DNA of 64,000 bases from an uncultured Prevotella sp. GTDB taxonomy: Bacteria > Bacteroidota > Bacteroidia > Bacteroidales > Bacteroidaceae. The stretch lies in NCBI GenBank assembly GCA_946540435.1, contig CAMNII010000001.1, positions 36,686 to 100,685 on the forward strand. Reading direction: 5' to 3'. This document shows positions 1-9,538 of this stretch, piece by piece; positions within the stretch are counted from its first letter, which is position 1, and each line of letters opens with the position of its first letter. A model generated the notes under the pieces. It had not been told where the DNA came from. It made no database searches and was given only the letters and a program-made list of their open reading frames with translations. Made by a program: the position numbers and the translations under genes.

Positions 1-11
1 CAAAGTTATAC

Positions 12-488
12 TTGTATGGAATAACCGTTCTGTTTTTGTTCTTCATATTAACTGGGGTGGGAACTTGTTTCATCGACGTGATGGATGGAAAACCGATCCG
101 ACAGAGTATTGTTCTTTTGGGAGTCATAGAAATATTGTTCTTTGGAAGTTTCCTATTCATCCATCTTTCTAAATATAAGAAAATAGCTGTCTGGCGTGGA
201 CAAATAGAGGTGAAGCCTTTGTTGTGGCCATTCAAGGTTCGTTATTATAACCTATCCGATTTTGATGGTTTCTATTATGTGCTCGAAGAATCTAATAGTC
301 AGTTAGATTCGAGTGATGAGTATTCCCTTTGGCTCATGAAGGACAGAAAGTTGGCTATAAGTGTTTCTGAAATAATGTATAAGAATTATGAGCAACTGAA
401 AAATGCTCTTCAAACTGTTAATTATTTGGGGCAACTGAAGTTCTCTGGTTTCCAGGCATTGAAATATTATTTGGGTAAAAAAATATAA
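12..488 (+). CDS. Small membrane protein, 5' end probably outside the window
   Basis: I do not recognise this protein. Residues about 1-20 and 30-52 are two hydrophobic membrane segments, followed by a soluble domain of about 100 residues (KIAVWRGQIEVKPL...) that could be a small beta-rich, PH-like membrane-associated domain; that is only a guess from its layout. The listed start is a TTG, and the frame stays open to the left edge of the window, so the true start may lie upstream and the gene is best treated as 5'-partial. It ends 6 bases before purT and may be co-transcribed with it. It is visibly richer in A and T than purT, which suggests an accessory or recently acquired gene. Confidence 0.6.
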   Translation: MYGITVLFLFFILTGVGTCFIDVMDGKPIRQSIVLLGVIEILFFGSFLFIHLSKYKKIAVWRGQIEVKPLLWPFKVRYYNLSDFDGFYYVLEESNSQLDSSDEYSLWLMKDRKLAISVSEIMYKNYEQLKNALQTVNYLGQLKFSGFQALKYYLGKKI

Positions 489-494
489 CTGAAC

Positions 495-1679
495 ATGAAA
501 AAGATTTTGCTGTTAGGCTCAGGCGAACTGGGCAAGGAGTTTGTAATTGCCGCAAAGCGTAAAGGTCTCTACGTAGTGGCATGTGACCGTTATGCAGGTG
601 CGCCTGCCATGCAGGTGGCCGATGAGTATGAGGTTTTCTCAATGCTTGATGGCGATGCGCTGGAAGCCGTTGTCAAGAAGCACCAGCCAGACCTCATCGT
701 GCCGGAGATTGAAGCCATTCGCACCGAGCGTCTGTTCAAATTCGAGGAAGAAGGCATACAGGTGGTTCCTTCTGCCCGTGCCGTCAACTTCACCATGAAC
801 CGTCGTGCCATTCGCGACCTTGCATCCCGAGAGTTAGGGCTGCGTACTGCCAAGTATTTCTATGCCAAGACTTTCGATGAGTTCAAACGGGCAGCCGACG
901 AAATCGGTTTCCCCTGCGTCGTCAAGCCGCTGATGTCATCGAGCGGACATGGGCAAAGCTATGTCCATAACGATGACGAATTGGCTGCAGCCTTCCGCGA
1001 AGCTATGGAGGGCAGCCGTGGTGACGTGAAGGAGGTCATCATCGAGGAGTTCATTGACTTCGAGTCGGAGTTCACGCTGCTCACCATCACTCAGCAGCAT
1101 GGATGGCCTACATTGTTCTGCCCACCGATTGGCCACGTGCAGAAAGGCGGTGACTATCGTGAGTCATGGCAGCCCTATGCCATCCCGGAAGAAGCACTGA
1201 AGCAGGCACAGCACATGGCCGACCAGGTTACCAAGGCGCTGACGGGCTATGGCATCTGGGGCGTAGAGTTCTTCCTGACCCGACAGGGCGAGGTCATCTT
1301 CTCCGAGCTGTCCCCACGTCCGCACGACACCGGAATGGTGACCCTTGGCCACAGCACCAACCTGTCGGAATTTGAACTTCACCTGCGTGCCGTACTGGGA
1401 TTGCCCATTGCCGAAATCAAACTTGAACATGCAGGAGCGAGCGCCGTCGTGCTGGCACCCGAAGACAGCGACAAGCCTTTCGATTACAATCTTGTCGATG
1501 CGCTGAAAGAGCCGAACACGCGAGTCCGTATCTTCGGCAAGCCCGACGCACATCGTGGACGCCGAATGGGTGTTGTGCTATGCTATGACGACATCACAGC
1601 TGATGTCAACGCCCTTCGCGACAAAGCCAAGCGGCTGGCATCGACGGTCCTGGGTACGGACCCCTATATGAAGAAATAG
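495..1679 (+). CDS. purT: Formate-dependent phosphoribosylglycinamide formyltransferase (GAR transformylase 2)
   Basis: PurT converts GAR to formyl-GAR with formate and ATP, the third step of purine synthesis, independently of formyl-tetrahydrofolate. The 394 residues match the usual family length. The N-terminus has the pre-ATP-grasp fold ([20 protein letters not shown]). The ATP-grasp core follows, with [16 protein letters not shown] near residues 140-155 and the metal and substrate region IIEEFID...WGVEFFL...[27 protein letters not shown] is typical of PurT and separates it from PurK. The enzyme is cytosolic. The ATG is the natural start, just after the preceding small gene, and a strong terminator follows about 60 bases downstream. 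Confidence 0.95.
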   Translation: MKKILLLGSGELGKEFVIAAKRKGLYVVACDRYAGAPAMQVADEYEVFSMLDGDALEAVVKKHQPDLIVPEIEAIRTERLFKFEEEGIQVVPSARAVNFTMNRRAIRDLASRELGLRTAKYFYAKTFDEFKRAADEIGFPCVVKPLMSSSGHGQSYVHNDDELAAAFREAMEGSRGDVKEVIIEEFIDFESEFTLLTITQQHGWPTLFCPPIGHVQKGGDYRESWQPYAIPEEALKQAQHMADQVTKALTGYGIWGVEFFLTRQGEVIFSELSPRPHDTGMVTLGHSTNLSEFELHLRAVLGLPIAEIKLEHAGASAVVLAPEDSDKPFDYNLVDALKEPNTRVRIFGKPDAHRGRRMGVVLCYDDITADVNALRDKAKRLASTVLGTDPYMKK

Positions 1680-1740
1680 CATTGGTGGCGACGGAAAGCC
1701 ATTCTGGCAAACAGAATCGGTAAATCCATCAAGAATAAAA

Positions 1741-1780
1741 AACCTGGCTGTACGTGACGTACTGCCAGGTTTTTTATTTT
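1741..1780. terminator. Bidirectional intrinsic terminator between purT and the GH92 gene
   Basis: AACCTGGC at 1741-1748 pairs with GCCAGGTT at 1764-1771. An inner GTACG/CGTAC stem extends the hairpin. T-rich sequence follows on the + strand and A-rich sequence precedes it, so it can end both converging transcripts. Confidence 0.85.
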
Positions 1781-1816
1781 CATGAGGATTCCCCAAAAGG
1801 CCTTTGCTTTCCAGTA

Positions 1817-4087
1817 TTATAATCTGGGGGCGATGTCAGCAGCCTTGACTGCCCACCGCTTGTTCGGTTTCTCCGACATGACGAAATGGAGGTCGACACC
1901 ATTACGGATCTGCTCCCACGTGAGATACGACCGTGAATAAGGCTGTCCATTGACAAGAACCTTTTGTATATACACGGCCTTCGGGCTCCAGTTCTTCGTG
2001 GTGACACGGATCTGCCGGCCGTTCGACAGCGTGGTAGTGATGGCAGGCAAAGCCGGGGAGCCGATATTATAGATATTTGACGACGGGCAGACAGGATAGA
2101 ACCCCATGCAGTTGAAGATATACCAGGCCGACATCTGCCCACAATCGTCATTGCCGCAGAGCGAACCGGGCTGATTGCCATAGAAACGGTCGATGACGGT
2201 GCGCACCCATCGCTGGCACTGCCACCCTTCGCCAAGGTAGTTATAGAGGTAGGCGATATGATGACAGGGTTCATTACCATGCCAATAGGCGCCGATACGT
2301 CCTTGAATGTCATGGGCTCCGGGAATATCATCGGGAAGGTCGTGCTGGAAGAGGGAGTCGAGTCGTTGCTTGAAGACATTCCGTCCCATCAGTTCCATCA
2401 GTCCCTGGACATCCTGCGGCACCGTCCAATGATACTGCACGGTGAAGCCCTCGGTGATGTCGCCCCATCCGTTGACAGAGCCCGGGCCTTCATACGCCAA
2501 GGGCGAGAAGGGCGTGCGCCACTGTCCATCCGAGTCTTTCCCACGCATATATTTTGTTTCCGCATCGAAGAGGTTGCGGTAGTTCTGCGAGCGTTTGATG
2601 AAATAGTTGTAGTCTTCCTGATGGCCGAGTTTACGGGCAGTCTGTGCTATGCAGTAGTCGTCATAGGCATACTCAAGGGTTTTCGACACCGACTCAGCCT
2701 CTTTGTCGAAGGGCACATATCCCAGCGAGCGGTATTCAGGAAGGCAGTCATAATGGTCGTTCATCGCAGTCTGCTTCATGGCCTGGTAGGCTCTCTCATA
2801 GTCAAATCCGCTGACATCCTTGACAATCATGTCAGCCAGTACTGAGCAGGCATGATAACCAATCATACACCAGGTTTCATTGCTTCCGAACGCCCAATAG
2901 GGCAACATCTTTTCAACACTGTGGTCGTAATGGTCGAGAAGAGAGTTGGCCACGTCAGCCTGCACATCCTGATGCACCAGGTTCATCAGCGGGTGGAATG
3001 CCCGGTAAGTATCCCACAGCGAGAATTCCGTGAGCGGTGTCCACCCTTCTGCCTTTTTGATGGTCTTATCGAGTGCGCGATAGGAACCGTCTGCGTCGTT
3101 ATATACAAACGGACAGAGGGCGGCATGATAGGCCGACGTATAGAATGTCTCTTTCTGTTCCTTGGTTCCTTCTATCTGGTATTTCGACAGTTCCCGCTCC
3201 CAGAGTCGGTCGGCTTGGCTGCGCACTTGTTCAAAGGAAAGGCCCTGGAGTTCCTGCATATTACGCTGCGCACCGTCGATGCCTGTCGCCGAGACCGCTG
3301 TCTTCACGACTATCGGCTCATTGGCACTGGTCTCAAAACGGGCCGTGAAAAGCAGTTTCTCCCCCCATGCCTCACGATTGCTACGGAAACGTGACGTGTT
3401 ATAAATCACCGGTTTCTTGTCCTGATAGATCATGAAATCCTTGAAAGGCTTTGAAAAGACAGCCCGCATATAGACATGTCTCTCGGGTCCCCACCCTTTC
3501 ACCAGTTTATAGGCGGTGATGGTGCTGTCGTTCTCCACACGGATGTTCGACCACACGCAGCGGAACCACAGGGTATGGTTCAAGTCGAGAAGGACGAAAG
3601 CCTTGTCGGTCTGCGGATAGGTGAATCGGAACATGCCACTGCGCTTGGCAGCCGTCATCTCGGCCTTCACCCCATAGTCGAGCATGGTAGCGGCATAATA
3701 GCCTGGCAATGCCGTTTCTTCATCATGGGAGAAGCGACTGCGATAGCCCGTATCGGGTTTGTCGTCCGTACCCGGCTCAAGCAGGATGTCGCCCACGCCT
3801 GGCATAAAAAGGAAGTCGCCCATATCGGGTATACCCGTTCCGCTGAGATGAGTAAGCGAGAAACCTTGTATGGACTGGCGGTTCCACTTATATCCTGATG
3901 CGCAGTCGTAGAAGTGTTCATCGGTATCCGGGCTTATCTGAATACCCCCGAAGGGCACTTGTGCACCGGGATATACATTGCCGTATCCATCAGTACCGAC
4001 AAAAGGGTTGACATACTGGGTGAGTCCCTGTGCCATAGTCACGGCAGTGGCCATGGCCGATAACATCGTGATAATCTTTGTCTTCAT
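1817..4087 (-). CDS. GH92 family alpha-mannosidase, exported
   Basis: This is a glycoside hydrolase family 92 exo-alpha-mannosidase, a Ca2+-dependent family common in Bacteroidetes that trims yeast mannan or host high-mannose N-glycans. A signal peptide covers about residues 1-19. The mature N-terminus carries the family signature VNPFVGTDGYGNVYPGA and PFGGIQISPDT. The catalytic core near residues 560-640 has HGNEPCHHIAYLYN and GNDDCGQMSAWYIFNCMGFYPV, which hold the conserved acidic residues of GH92. At 756 residues it is full length. It lies 7 bases downstream of a second GH92 gene and is surely co-transcribed with it. No SusC/SusD pair is nearby, so this is not a classical polysaccharide utilisation locus. 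The exact linkage specificity cannot be read from the sequence. Confidence 0.93.
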   Translation of the reverse strand: MKTKIITMLSAMATAVTMAQGLTQYVNPFVGTDGYGNVYPGAQVPFGGIQISPDTDEHFYDCASGYKWNRQSIQGFSLTHLSGTGIPDMGDFLFMPGVGDILLEPGTDDKPDTGYRSRFSHDEETALPGYYAATMLDYGVKAEMTAAKRSGMFRFTYPQTDKAFVLLDLNHTLWFRCVWSNIRVENDSTITAYKLVKGWGPERHVYMRAVFSKPFKDFMIYQDKKPVIYNTSRFRSNREAWGEKLLFTARFETSANEPIVVKTAVSATGIDGAQRNMQELQGLSFEQVRSQADRLWERELSKYQIEGTKEQKETFYTSAYHAALCPFVYNDADGSYRALDKTIKKAEGWTPLTEFSLWDTYRAFHPLMNLVHQDVQADVANSLLDHYDHSVEKMLPYWAFGSNETWCMIGYHACSVLADMIVKDVSGFDYERAYQAMKQTAMNDHYDCLPEYRSLGYVPFDKEAESVSKTLEYAYDDYCIAQTARKLGHQEDYNYFIKRSQNYRNLFDAETKYMRGKDSDGQWRTPFSPLAYEGPGSVNGWGDITEGFTVQYHWTVPQDVQGLMELMGRNVFKQRLDSLFQHDLPDDIPGAHDIQGRIGAYWHGNEPCHHIAYLYNYLGEGWQCQRWVRTVIDRFYGNQPGSLCGNDDCGQMSAWYIFNCMGFYPVCPSSNIYNIGSPALPAITTTLSNGRQIRVTTKNWSPKAVYIQKVLVNGQPYSRSYLTWEQIRNGVDLHFVMSEKPNKRWAVKAADIAPRL

Positions 4088-4094
4088 AGCTTCC

Positions 4095-7000
4095 TTATTC
4101 CTTTATATCGCCAATAGCAACCTGATACTCATGCCAAAGTGCGTCGACGGTATGCCCTTCACCAAGCGCATAAGCCACGGCACCATCCCACGACCAGGGA
4201 ACCACTTCCAGGCACGAGCGGTTCATCTTGCGGATGAAGTCTTTGTCTTTCGTCTCACGCACCCAGTTGAAGAAGTAACCGATATACCGGTAGCCGTCAT
4301 GATAGGAGCCACCCTTGGGACGGTCTTGCTCACCATGGAATCCGCCACAGGCCACGCGTACGGCATCGGCTGTTCCTTCCACCATCTCCCATACGGCCTT
4401 GTTGGGACCGCCGTAAGGACCAATGCCCTGGGGCTCGAGCTGGAAGGCATGTGTCAGTTCATGAAGCAGGACGCCGCGTGTCTCAAAATCAACACGTGCC
4501 GTATCGTTATTGACGAAAGAGCGTTCGATATGGTTTGTGCTGTAGAAGATATTCACGAAGCCGTTACCGCCGCCTTTGGCAGAGATGCCCGGATCAGTAC
4601 GAAGGACATAGTCAAGACGATGCAGCATGGGTATGCTGTCATCGGGCGTGAAGTAAAGACATTTCATCACCTCACGTGCCACGCTGCGTATATAGGGGTC
4701 CGGGTCGGGAATGATGGCGTGATAGATCTGCGACCCTTGCGTTTCTGAATTCATATCCATAAACCGGATATCGGTGAGATGCCGGTTCCAGCGTTCGTCG
4801 TCCTTCGACAGTTGTGACGACATACGCCGTGCAATGCTTGAGCTGACGGCAGGATGTTCATCGCTGAGCGAATAGGGCTTGTCGGCTTTTGCCAGACCGC
4901 GACGCTTGTTCGGCTTCGCTCCCATCTCAAACTCCAGCGTACACCCATCGGTGAGTTGCTGATGGGTGAGGTACAGCTTGCTATAAGGTTTCCCGTTCAC
5001 CTTGAGAGACTGTACATACCGGTTCTTGTCGCTCACTTTCGGAGCTTTCACCTCGATGGTATTGCCATTCTCAAGTGTAATCTTCATATAAGGAAGATAG
5101 GGCGCGCCAATGACGTACTGGTCGCTGCCGGGGCAGACGGGATAGAAGCCCATTGCCGAGAAGATGTACCAGGCCGACATTTGTCCGCAGTCGTCGTTGC
5201 CTCCGAGGCCGCGGATGTGGTTGCGATACATCTTATTCATGATGGTACGCAGCCATTCCTGCGTTTTCCATGGTGTGGACGTCCATGCGTAGAGGTAGGG
5301 CACATGGTGTGAGGGTTCATTGCCATGGACGTAGCCTCCTACCAGACATTCCGACGTGATGTCTTCATTATCCTTATAGTACTTCTCAGGAAGATCCATG
5401 GCAAACAGTTGGTTGAGTTTGTCGAGGAAGGCCTTCTCACCGCCCATGCATGCCATCAGTCCCACGACATCCTGCGGCACATGGAACGAGAAATTCCATG
5501 AGTTCCCTTCGATAAATCCCTCGTTATAAGTCTGATACGGGTCGAGGTCGTCTTTGAAACGGCCGTCACTATATCGGGGTGAGGCAAAGCCTACCGACGG
5601 ATCATAGGTGTTGCGATAGTTACGGGCCCGATGGCGGAACTGGGCCGCGATGTCTTGGTGTCCCGTATGGCGTGCAGCATTGTAGATGGTCCAGTCGTCA
5701 AAAGAATACTCGAGCGTGTTCGATGCTGCTGTACCGTCGCGGTCGTAGGGCGCATAGCCGTAGATGATATAGTTCGTGACGTTGGGGAAATAGCGGTTGT
5801 TAGCCGTGGCGACCATTGCTTTCAAGGCTTCGTCCACAGGAACGTCGGCACCCTTGACGATGGCGTCGGCAAGCACGCTGACGGCGTGATAGCCTGTCAT
5901 GCACCAGCCCTCATTTCCCATCAGGCTCCACACCGGCAACATGCCGACAATATTCTGCTGCTGATGCTTGATCATCGACCTGACCATATTGGTGTTACGC
6001 GAAGGCTTCAGCAGTCCCAACAGGGGGTGCTCGGCCCGATAGGTGTCCCAGATAGAGAAGACGGTATAGTTATCGAAGTCTTCGGCCACATGGATATTTC
6101 CGTCAAGGCCGCGATACTGGTGGTCTACGTCCATATAGACGGAAGGATTAATCATCGTATGATACAGCGAGGTGTAGAGCATGGCTTTCTGGTCGTCCGT
6201 GCCCTCACAGTCGATGACGGCAAGCTCCTGTTCCCACTGACTACGTGTTTCGTTGACCACCTGCTCGAAGGTCTTCCCGGCGGCTTCTGCCTCAAGATTC
6301 TTCTTGGCACCTTCGGTAGAGACTGCCGACAGAGCCACTTTCACCGTCAGTTCCTGGCTGCCAACGGGTGCCTGGCGCTGCCGGTTTCCGCGTCTGCCGC
6401 GGGGCTGTGGGCTCACGAAGTCGAAATAGGCCACGACGTTCCGACCTGCAATATCCGGGAAGTTATGATAGCGGTCGAACTTTCCCCAGAAGCCATTATA
6501 CTTCTCGGGCTTCATATCGCGATAGCCATAGTTCCTGATGGGTTTGCTGAAGGAAATGGCAAAATAGGTATAGTTGGAACGTGCCCAGCCATCGGTAATG
6601 CGATAGCCGGTGACGAGGGTGTCGTTTTCCACTCGCAAGGTCGACCACAACACTTTCCCGTCGTAGTTATAGATGCCGTGGAGCAAGTCGAGGATCATGC
6701 GCTGCTCCTTGGCTCCCTCGGGAAAGACATACTGGTGGACGCCGACACGCTGCGTGGCGGTGAGGCGGCATCGCACGCCATTATCGGCGAGTGTCACCTC
6801 ATAATAGCCCGGCGTTGCCTTCTCAGTATCATGCGAGAAGCGCTGACGATAGCCACCGTCGGGGTTGTCTTTTGTGCCGGGGTTGAGCATCAGCGCTCCC
6901 GTCTGGGGCATCAACATGATGTCGCCCAAGTCAGAATGACCTGTACCGCTGAGATGGGTGTGCGAGAAGCCAACGATGGTATTGTCGGTGTGCTGATAGC

Positions 7001-7232
7001 CGGCACAGTACTCATAGACCTTCCCTTGATAGCGCCCGTTAATGTTTTGAGGAATGGTGTCAGTCTCCGGTGAGAGCTGCACGATGCCAAAGGGTGCACA
7101 TGCTCCCGGGAAGGTATGTCCCATGCCTTCCGTACCAATCATCGGGTTGACCAATGCTGTCCGCTGTGTCTGCGAATAACCTGCAGCCGACAGCCCTAAT
7201 GCCAATACAGTAAAGAGAATTGTTTTTTTCAT
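4095..7232 (-). CDS. GH92 alpha-mannosidase fused to a C-terminal basic-secretory-protein-type metallopeptidase domain
   Basis: A two-domain exported enzyme of 1045 residues. A signal peptide (about 1-20, ending near AAGYSQ) is followed by a complete GH92 domain to about residue 790. It has the motifs MIGTEGMGHTFPGACAPFG, HGNEPSHHVPYLYAW and GNDDCGQMSAWYIFSAMGF. The extra 250 residues resemble the plant/bacterial basic secretory protein peptidase family (PF04450): a zinc-site HELTHAFQ near residue 923, then VWEMVEGTADAVR, GYRYIGYFFNWV and a C-terminal WHEYQ. GH92 enzymes normally end after about 750 residues, as the downstream neighbour does, so this is a real fusion. It is the second gene after trmB and precedes the single-domain GH92. 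An inference is that one polypeptide demannosylates and cleaves a glycoprotein. A lipoprotein anchor is not evident. Confidence 0.9.
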   Translation of the reverse strand: MKKTILFTVLALGLSAAGYSQTQRTALVNPMIGTEGMGHTFPGACAPFGIVQLSPETDTIPQNINGRYQGKVYEYCAGYQHTDNTIVGFSHTHLSGTGHSDLGDIMLMPQTGALMLNPGTKDNPDGGYRQRFSHDTEKATPGYYEVTLADNGVRCRLTATQRVGVHQYVFPEGAKEQRMILDLLHGIYNYDGKVLWSTLRVENDTLVTGYRITDGWARSNYTYFAISFSKPIRNYGYRDMKPEKYNGFWGKFDRYHNFPDIAGRNVVAYFDFVSPQPRGRRGNRQRQAPVGSQELTVKVALSAVSTEGAKKNLEAEAAGKTFEQVVNETRSQWEQELAVIDCEGTDDQKAMLYTSLYHTMINPSVYMDVDHQYRGLDGNIHVAEDFDNYTVFSIWDTYRAEHPLLGLLKPSRNTNMVRSMIKHQQQNIVGMLPVWSLMGNEGWCMTGYHAVSVLADAIVKGADVPVDEALKAMVATANNRYFPNVTNYIIYGYAPYDRDGTAASNTLEYSFDDWTIYNAARHTGHQDIAAQFRHRARNYRNTYDPSVGFASPRYSDGRFKDDLDPYQTYNEGFIEGNSWNFSFHVPQDVVGLMACMGGEKAFLDKLNQLFAMDLPEKYYKDNEDITSECLVGGYVHGNEPSHHVPYLYAWTSTPWKTQEWLRTIMNKMYRNHIRGLGGNDDCGQMSAWYIFSAMGFYPVCPGSDQYVIGAPYLPYMKITLENGNTIEVKAPKVSDKNRYVQSLKVNGKPYSKLYLTHQQLTDGCTLEFEMGAKPNKRRGLAKADKPYSLSDEHPAVSSSIARRMSSQLSKDDERWNRHLTDIRFMDMNSETQGSQIYHAIIPDPDPYIRSVAREVMKCLYFTPDDSIPMLHRLDYVLRTDPGISAKGGGNGFVNIFYSTNHIERSFVNNDTARVDFETRGVLLHELTHAFQLEPQGIGPYGGPNKAVWEMVEGTADAVRVACGGFHGEQDRPKGGSYHDGYRYIGYFFNWVRETKDKDFIRKMNRSCLEVVPWSWDGAVAYALGEGHTVDALWHEYQVAIGDIKE

Positions 7233-7261
7233 TGCTTATAATATATAATAATGTGTATTTA

Positions 7262-8032
7262 CTACTTTGCCTTGTCGAGCGAACTCCGCTTGCTGCGGTG
7301 ATAGCTGCGATAGTCGTCAAGGTCGATTTCTACATCAGGCTCTTCGAGCAAGCCGGCATGGGGAAGGCAGAACTTCACATACTTGATGTTCAGCCCGCGG
7401 GCAATCCACATACTCTCGTAGTAGGTCTGAATACCCAGTATCTGCTGTGTCTGCGCATCAAGCCCACCGGAATGATAGAGGTCGTCGGTCTGCATCAGCA
7501 CGGGCACCCTGTTCTTTTCAAGAAGAAGCGTCGTGTAGGTGAAGAGAAACTGCGAGTCGGTCTTCAGATGCACCGTGCCGCCATCAGCGAGAAACCGCCT
7601 GTAGCGCTCGAGGAAGAATGTCGACGTCAGACGCTTACGCGGGTTCTTCATCTGCGGGTCGCTGAACGTCAGCCAGATCTCCTGCACCTCGCCGGGCGCA
7701 AAGAAGCGGTCGATAATCTCAATATTCGTTCGCAGAAAGGCCACGTTCGGCAAGTGTTCCTCAAGAGCCTGCTTGGCCCCTGTCCACATTCGCGCCCCTT
7801 TGATGTCTACCCCGATAAAGTTCACCTCAGGGAACATCCGGGCGAGACCTACCGTGTATTCTCCCTTGCCACACCCCAACTCCAGAACGATGGGGCGGCT
7901 ATTGTGGAAATACGTCTCACCCCAGCGGCCGCGCATCGCTTCCACCTCAGCCGACGGTGCAGAATACGGACTCTGGAAGACGTTGGGGAACGTCTCCATC
8001 TGAGCAAACTTCTCTAATTTTCCCTTTCCCAT
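7262..8032 (-). CDS. trmB: tRNA (guanine-N7)-methyltransferase
   Basis: TrmB methylates G46 in the variable loop of tRNAs using S-adenosylmethionine. The SAM-binding motif [24 protein letters not shown] and the following [11 protein letters not shown] are clear, as is [12 protein letters not shown], the family's tRNA-binding and catalytic segment. The open frame extends to 8059, but the -7 box TAACTTTG sits at 8057-8064 on this strand, so translation must begin later. The ATG at 8032 ([11 protein letters not shown]) fits, giving 256 residues. It is the first gene of a unit that continues into the two GH92 genes with a 29-base gap. That pairing looks incidental rather than functional. Confidence 0.93.
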   Translation of the reverse strand: MGKGKLEKFAQMETFPNVFQSPYSAPSAEVEAMRGRWGETYFHNSRPIVLELGCGKGEYTVGLARMFPEVNFIGVDIKGARMWTGAKQALEEHLPNVAFLRTNIEIIDRFFAPGEVQEIWLTFSDPQMKNPRKRLTSTFFLERYRRFLADGGTVHLKTDSQFLFTYTTLLLEKNRVPVLMQTDDLYHSGGLDAQTQQILGIQTYYESMWIARGLNIKYVKFCLPHAGLLEEPDVEIDLDDYRSYHRSKRSSLDKAK

Positions 8033-8056
8033 GAAATCAACCTTCTGTTTTCCTTG

Positions 8057-8088
8057 CAAAGTTACACATTTTATCTGCGAAAAACAAA
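8057..8088 (-). promoter_or_regulatory. Promoter of trmB-GH92-GH92
   Basis: Reading the minus strand, TTTG (8085-8088), a 20-base spacer and TAACTTTG (8057-8064) match the Bacteroidetes -33/-7 consensus. It fixes the trmB start downstream, at 8032. Confidence 0.75.
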
Positions 8089-8165
8089 TAATTGAAAGCC
8101 AAATTGCAAAAAAAAGACTGTTGCAGAAGATATGAACATTGTTCGTTTTTTTTATTGCTTTTTAC

Positions 8166-8196
8166 TTGGCACTAACATTTTTTTTTCGTAACTTTG
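8166..8196 (+). promoter_or_regulatory. Promoter of ilvE
   Basis: TTG at 8166-8168, a 20-base spacer and TAACTTTG at 8189-8196, matching the Bacteroidetes consensus. It lies inside the longest possible ilvE frame and so supports the ATG at 8223. Confidence 0.75.
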
Positions 8197-8222
8197 TAGC
8201 TCAAAACAGCACTAAAAAGAAT

Positions 8223-9245
8223 ATGACACAAAAAAACATAGAATGGGAAAAACTGCCTTTTGGCTATTTCCCAACAGATTATAACGTAAGATGCGAGTTC
8301 CATGACGGGAAATGGGGCGACATCGAAGTACATTCCGAAACAACCATCCCCATGCACATGGCAGCCACATGTCTGCACTACGGACAAGAAGGCTTCGAAG
8401 GCCTCAAGGCATACAGATGTCCCGACGGCAAGGTGCGCGTATTCAGAATGGAAGAAAACGCCAAGCGGTTGCAGTCAACAGCACGAGGACTCGTCATGGC
8501 AGAGGTACCCACCGACCTCTTCTGTGAGATGGTTACCAAAGTAGTACGGCTCAACGAAGACTACATCCCACCCTACGAGACAGGAGCAACACTGTACATA
8601 CGACCCCTGCTCATCGGTACATCAGCACAGGTCGGCGTACGTCCTTCCAGCGACTTCCTCTTCGTCATCTTCGTCACGCCCGTAGGACCATACTTCAAAG
8701 GCGGGTTCCATGCCAACCCATACGTCATTATCCGCGACTACGACCGGTCAGCACCTCTCGGAACAGGCTGCTACAAAGTAGGAGGAAACTATGCGGCATC
8801 GCTGAAAGCCAACACCATCGCACGAGGAAAAGGATATGCCTGCGAGTTCTATCTCGACGCAAAAGAGAAAAAATACATCGATGAATGCGGGGCCGCCAAC
8901 TTCTTCGGCATCAAAGACAACACATACATTACCCCCAAGTCCACATCCATCCTGCCCAGCGTGACCAACAAAAGCCTGATGCAGATAGCTGAAGACCTGG
9001 GAATGAAAGTAGAACGCCGACCCGTACCTGAAGAAGAACTCAGCACCTTCGAAGAAGCAGGAGCATGCGGAACAGCTGCCGTCATCAGTCCCATCTCCTA
9101 CATCGACGATATGGACACCGGAAAACGATACTCCTTTGGCGAGGAGCCCGGACCATGGTCGAAACGGCTTTACGACAAGCTGCGCAACATACAATACGGC
9201 ATTGACCCGGATACCCACAACTGGACAACCGTCGTCATCGAATAG
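8223..9245 (+). CDS. ilvE: Branched-chain amino acid aminotransferase
   Basis: IlvE performs the last step of leucine, isoleucine and valine synthesis (and their breakdown), moving the amino group between glutamate and the branched-chain keto acids with PLP. At 340 residues it is the long, class II BCAT type. Seen in the sequence: LHYGQEGFEGLKAYR, YIRPLLIGTSAQVGV, GTGCYKVGGNYAASL with the PLP-lysine segment, IDECGAANFFGI, and the substrate-side GTAAVISPI near residue 285. The frame is open to 8139, but the promoter at 8166-8196 overlaps that region, so I chose the ATG at 8223 (MTQKNIEWEKL). Monocistronic, followed by a large hairpin. Confidence 0.94.
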   Translation: MTQKNIEWEKLPFGYFPTDYNVRCEFHDGKWGDIEVHSETTIPMHMAATCLHYGQEGFEGLKAYRCPDGKVRVFRMEENAKRLQSTARGLVMAEVPTDLFCEMVTKVVRLNEDYIPPYETGATLYIRPLLIGTSAQVGVRPSSDFLFVIFVTPVGPYFKGGFHANPYVIIRDYDRSAPLGTGCYKVGGNYAASLKANTIARGKGYACEFYLDAKEKKYIDECGAANFFGIKDNTYITPKSTSILPSVTNKSLMQIAEDLGMKVERRPVPEEELSTFEEAGACGTAAVISPISYIDDMDTGKRYSFGEEPGPWSKRLYDKLRNIQYGIDPDTHNWTTVVIE

Positions 9246-9273
9246 ATTCCCCGAGACAACATCATACTATCGC

Positions 9274-9331
9274 AAGTCCCGCAATAAAGAGCAAAGACCG
9301 ACAAGGCCCATCGCCCTTTATTGCGGGACTT
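9274..9331 (+). terminator. Long-stem hairpin downstream of ilvE
   Basis: A perfect 16-bp inverted repeat: AAGTCCCGCAATAAAG at 9274-9289 pairs with CTTTATTGCGGGACTT at 9316-9331, with a 26-base loop. No clear T-tract follows, so it may be an mRNA 3'-end stabiliser or part of the repeat-rich region rather than a simple terminator. Confidence 0.5.
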
Positions 9332-9370
9332 GGCATGATAAAAGCCGATACCGGCATTCAACGCAACCCA

Positions 9371-9537
9371 TACTAAGACTTGCAACCCACGATCCTAAGA
9401 CCTGTGACCCACGATCCTAAGACTTGTGACCCACGATCCTAAGACTTGTGACCAACAATACTAAGACTTGTAACCCACGATCCTAAGACTTGTGACCAAC
9501 AATACTAAGACTTGTAACCCACGATCCTAAGACTTGT
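9371..9537. repeat. 22-bp tandem repeat array A, about 7.5 copies
   Basis: Units begin at 9371, 9393, 9415, 9437, 9459, 9481, 9503 and 9525, exactly 22 bases apart, with a partial unit before the first. The core is CTAAGACTTG plus a variable half (TGACCCACGA, TGACCAACAA or TAACCCACGA). The last three full units alternate between two variants, which suggests expansion by duplication of a 44-bp dimer. It lies between the converging ilvE and ZIP transporter genes. No coding role is visible. Confidence 0.9.
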
Positions 9538-9538
9538 T

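Noticed and set aside
5631..7073. 480-codon frame on the + strand over the GH92 fusion gene
   Set aside because: Antisense of a gene with full GH92 motifs; no start signal or homology of its own.
1817..7232. Polysaccharide utilisation locus
   Set aside because: There is no SusC/SusD pair and no PUL-type regulator around the GH92 genes.
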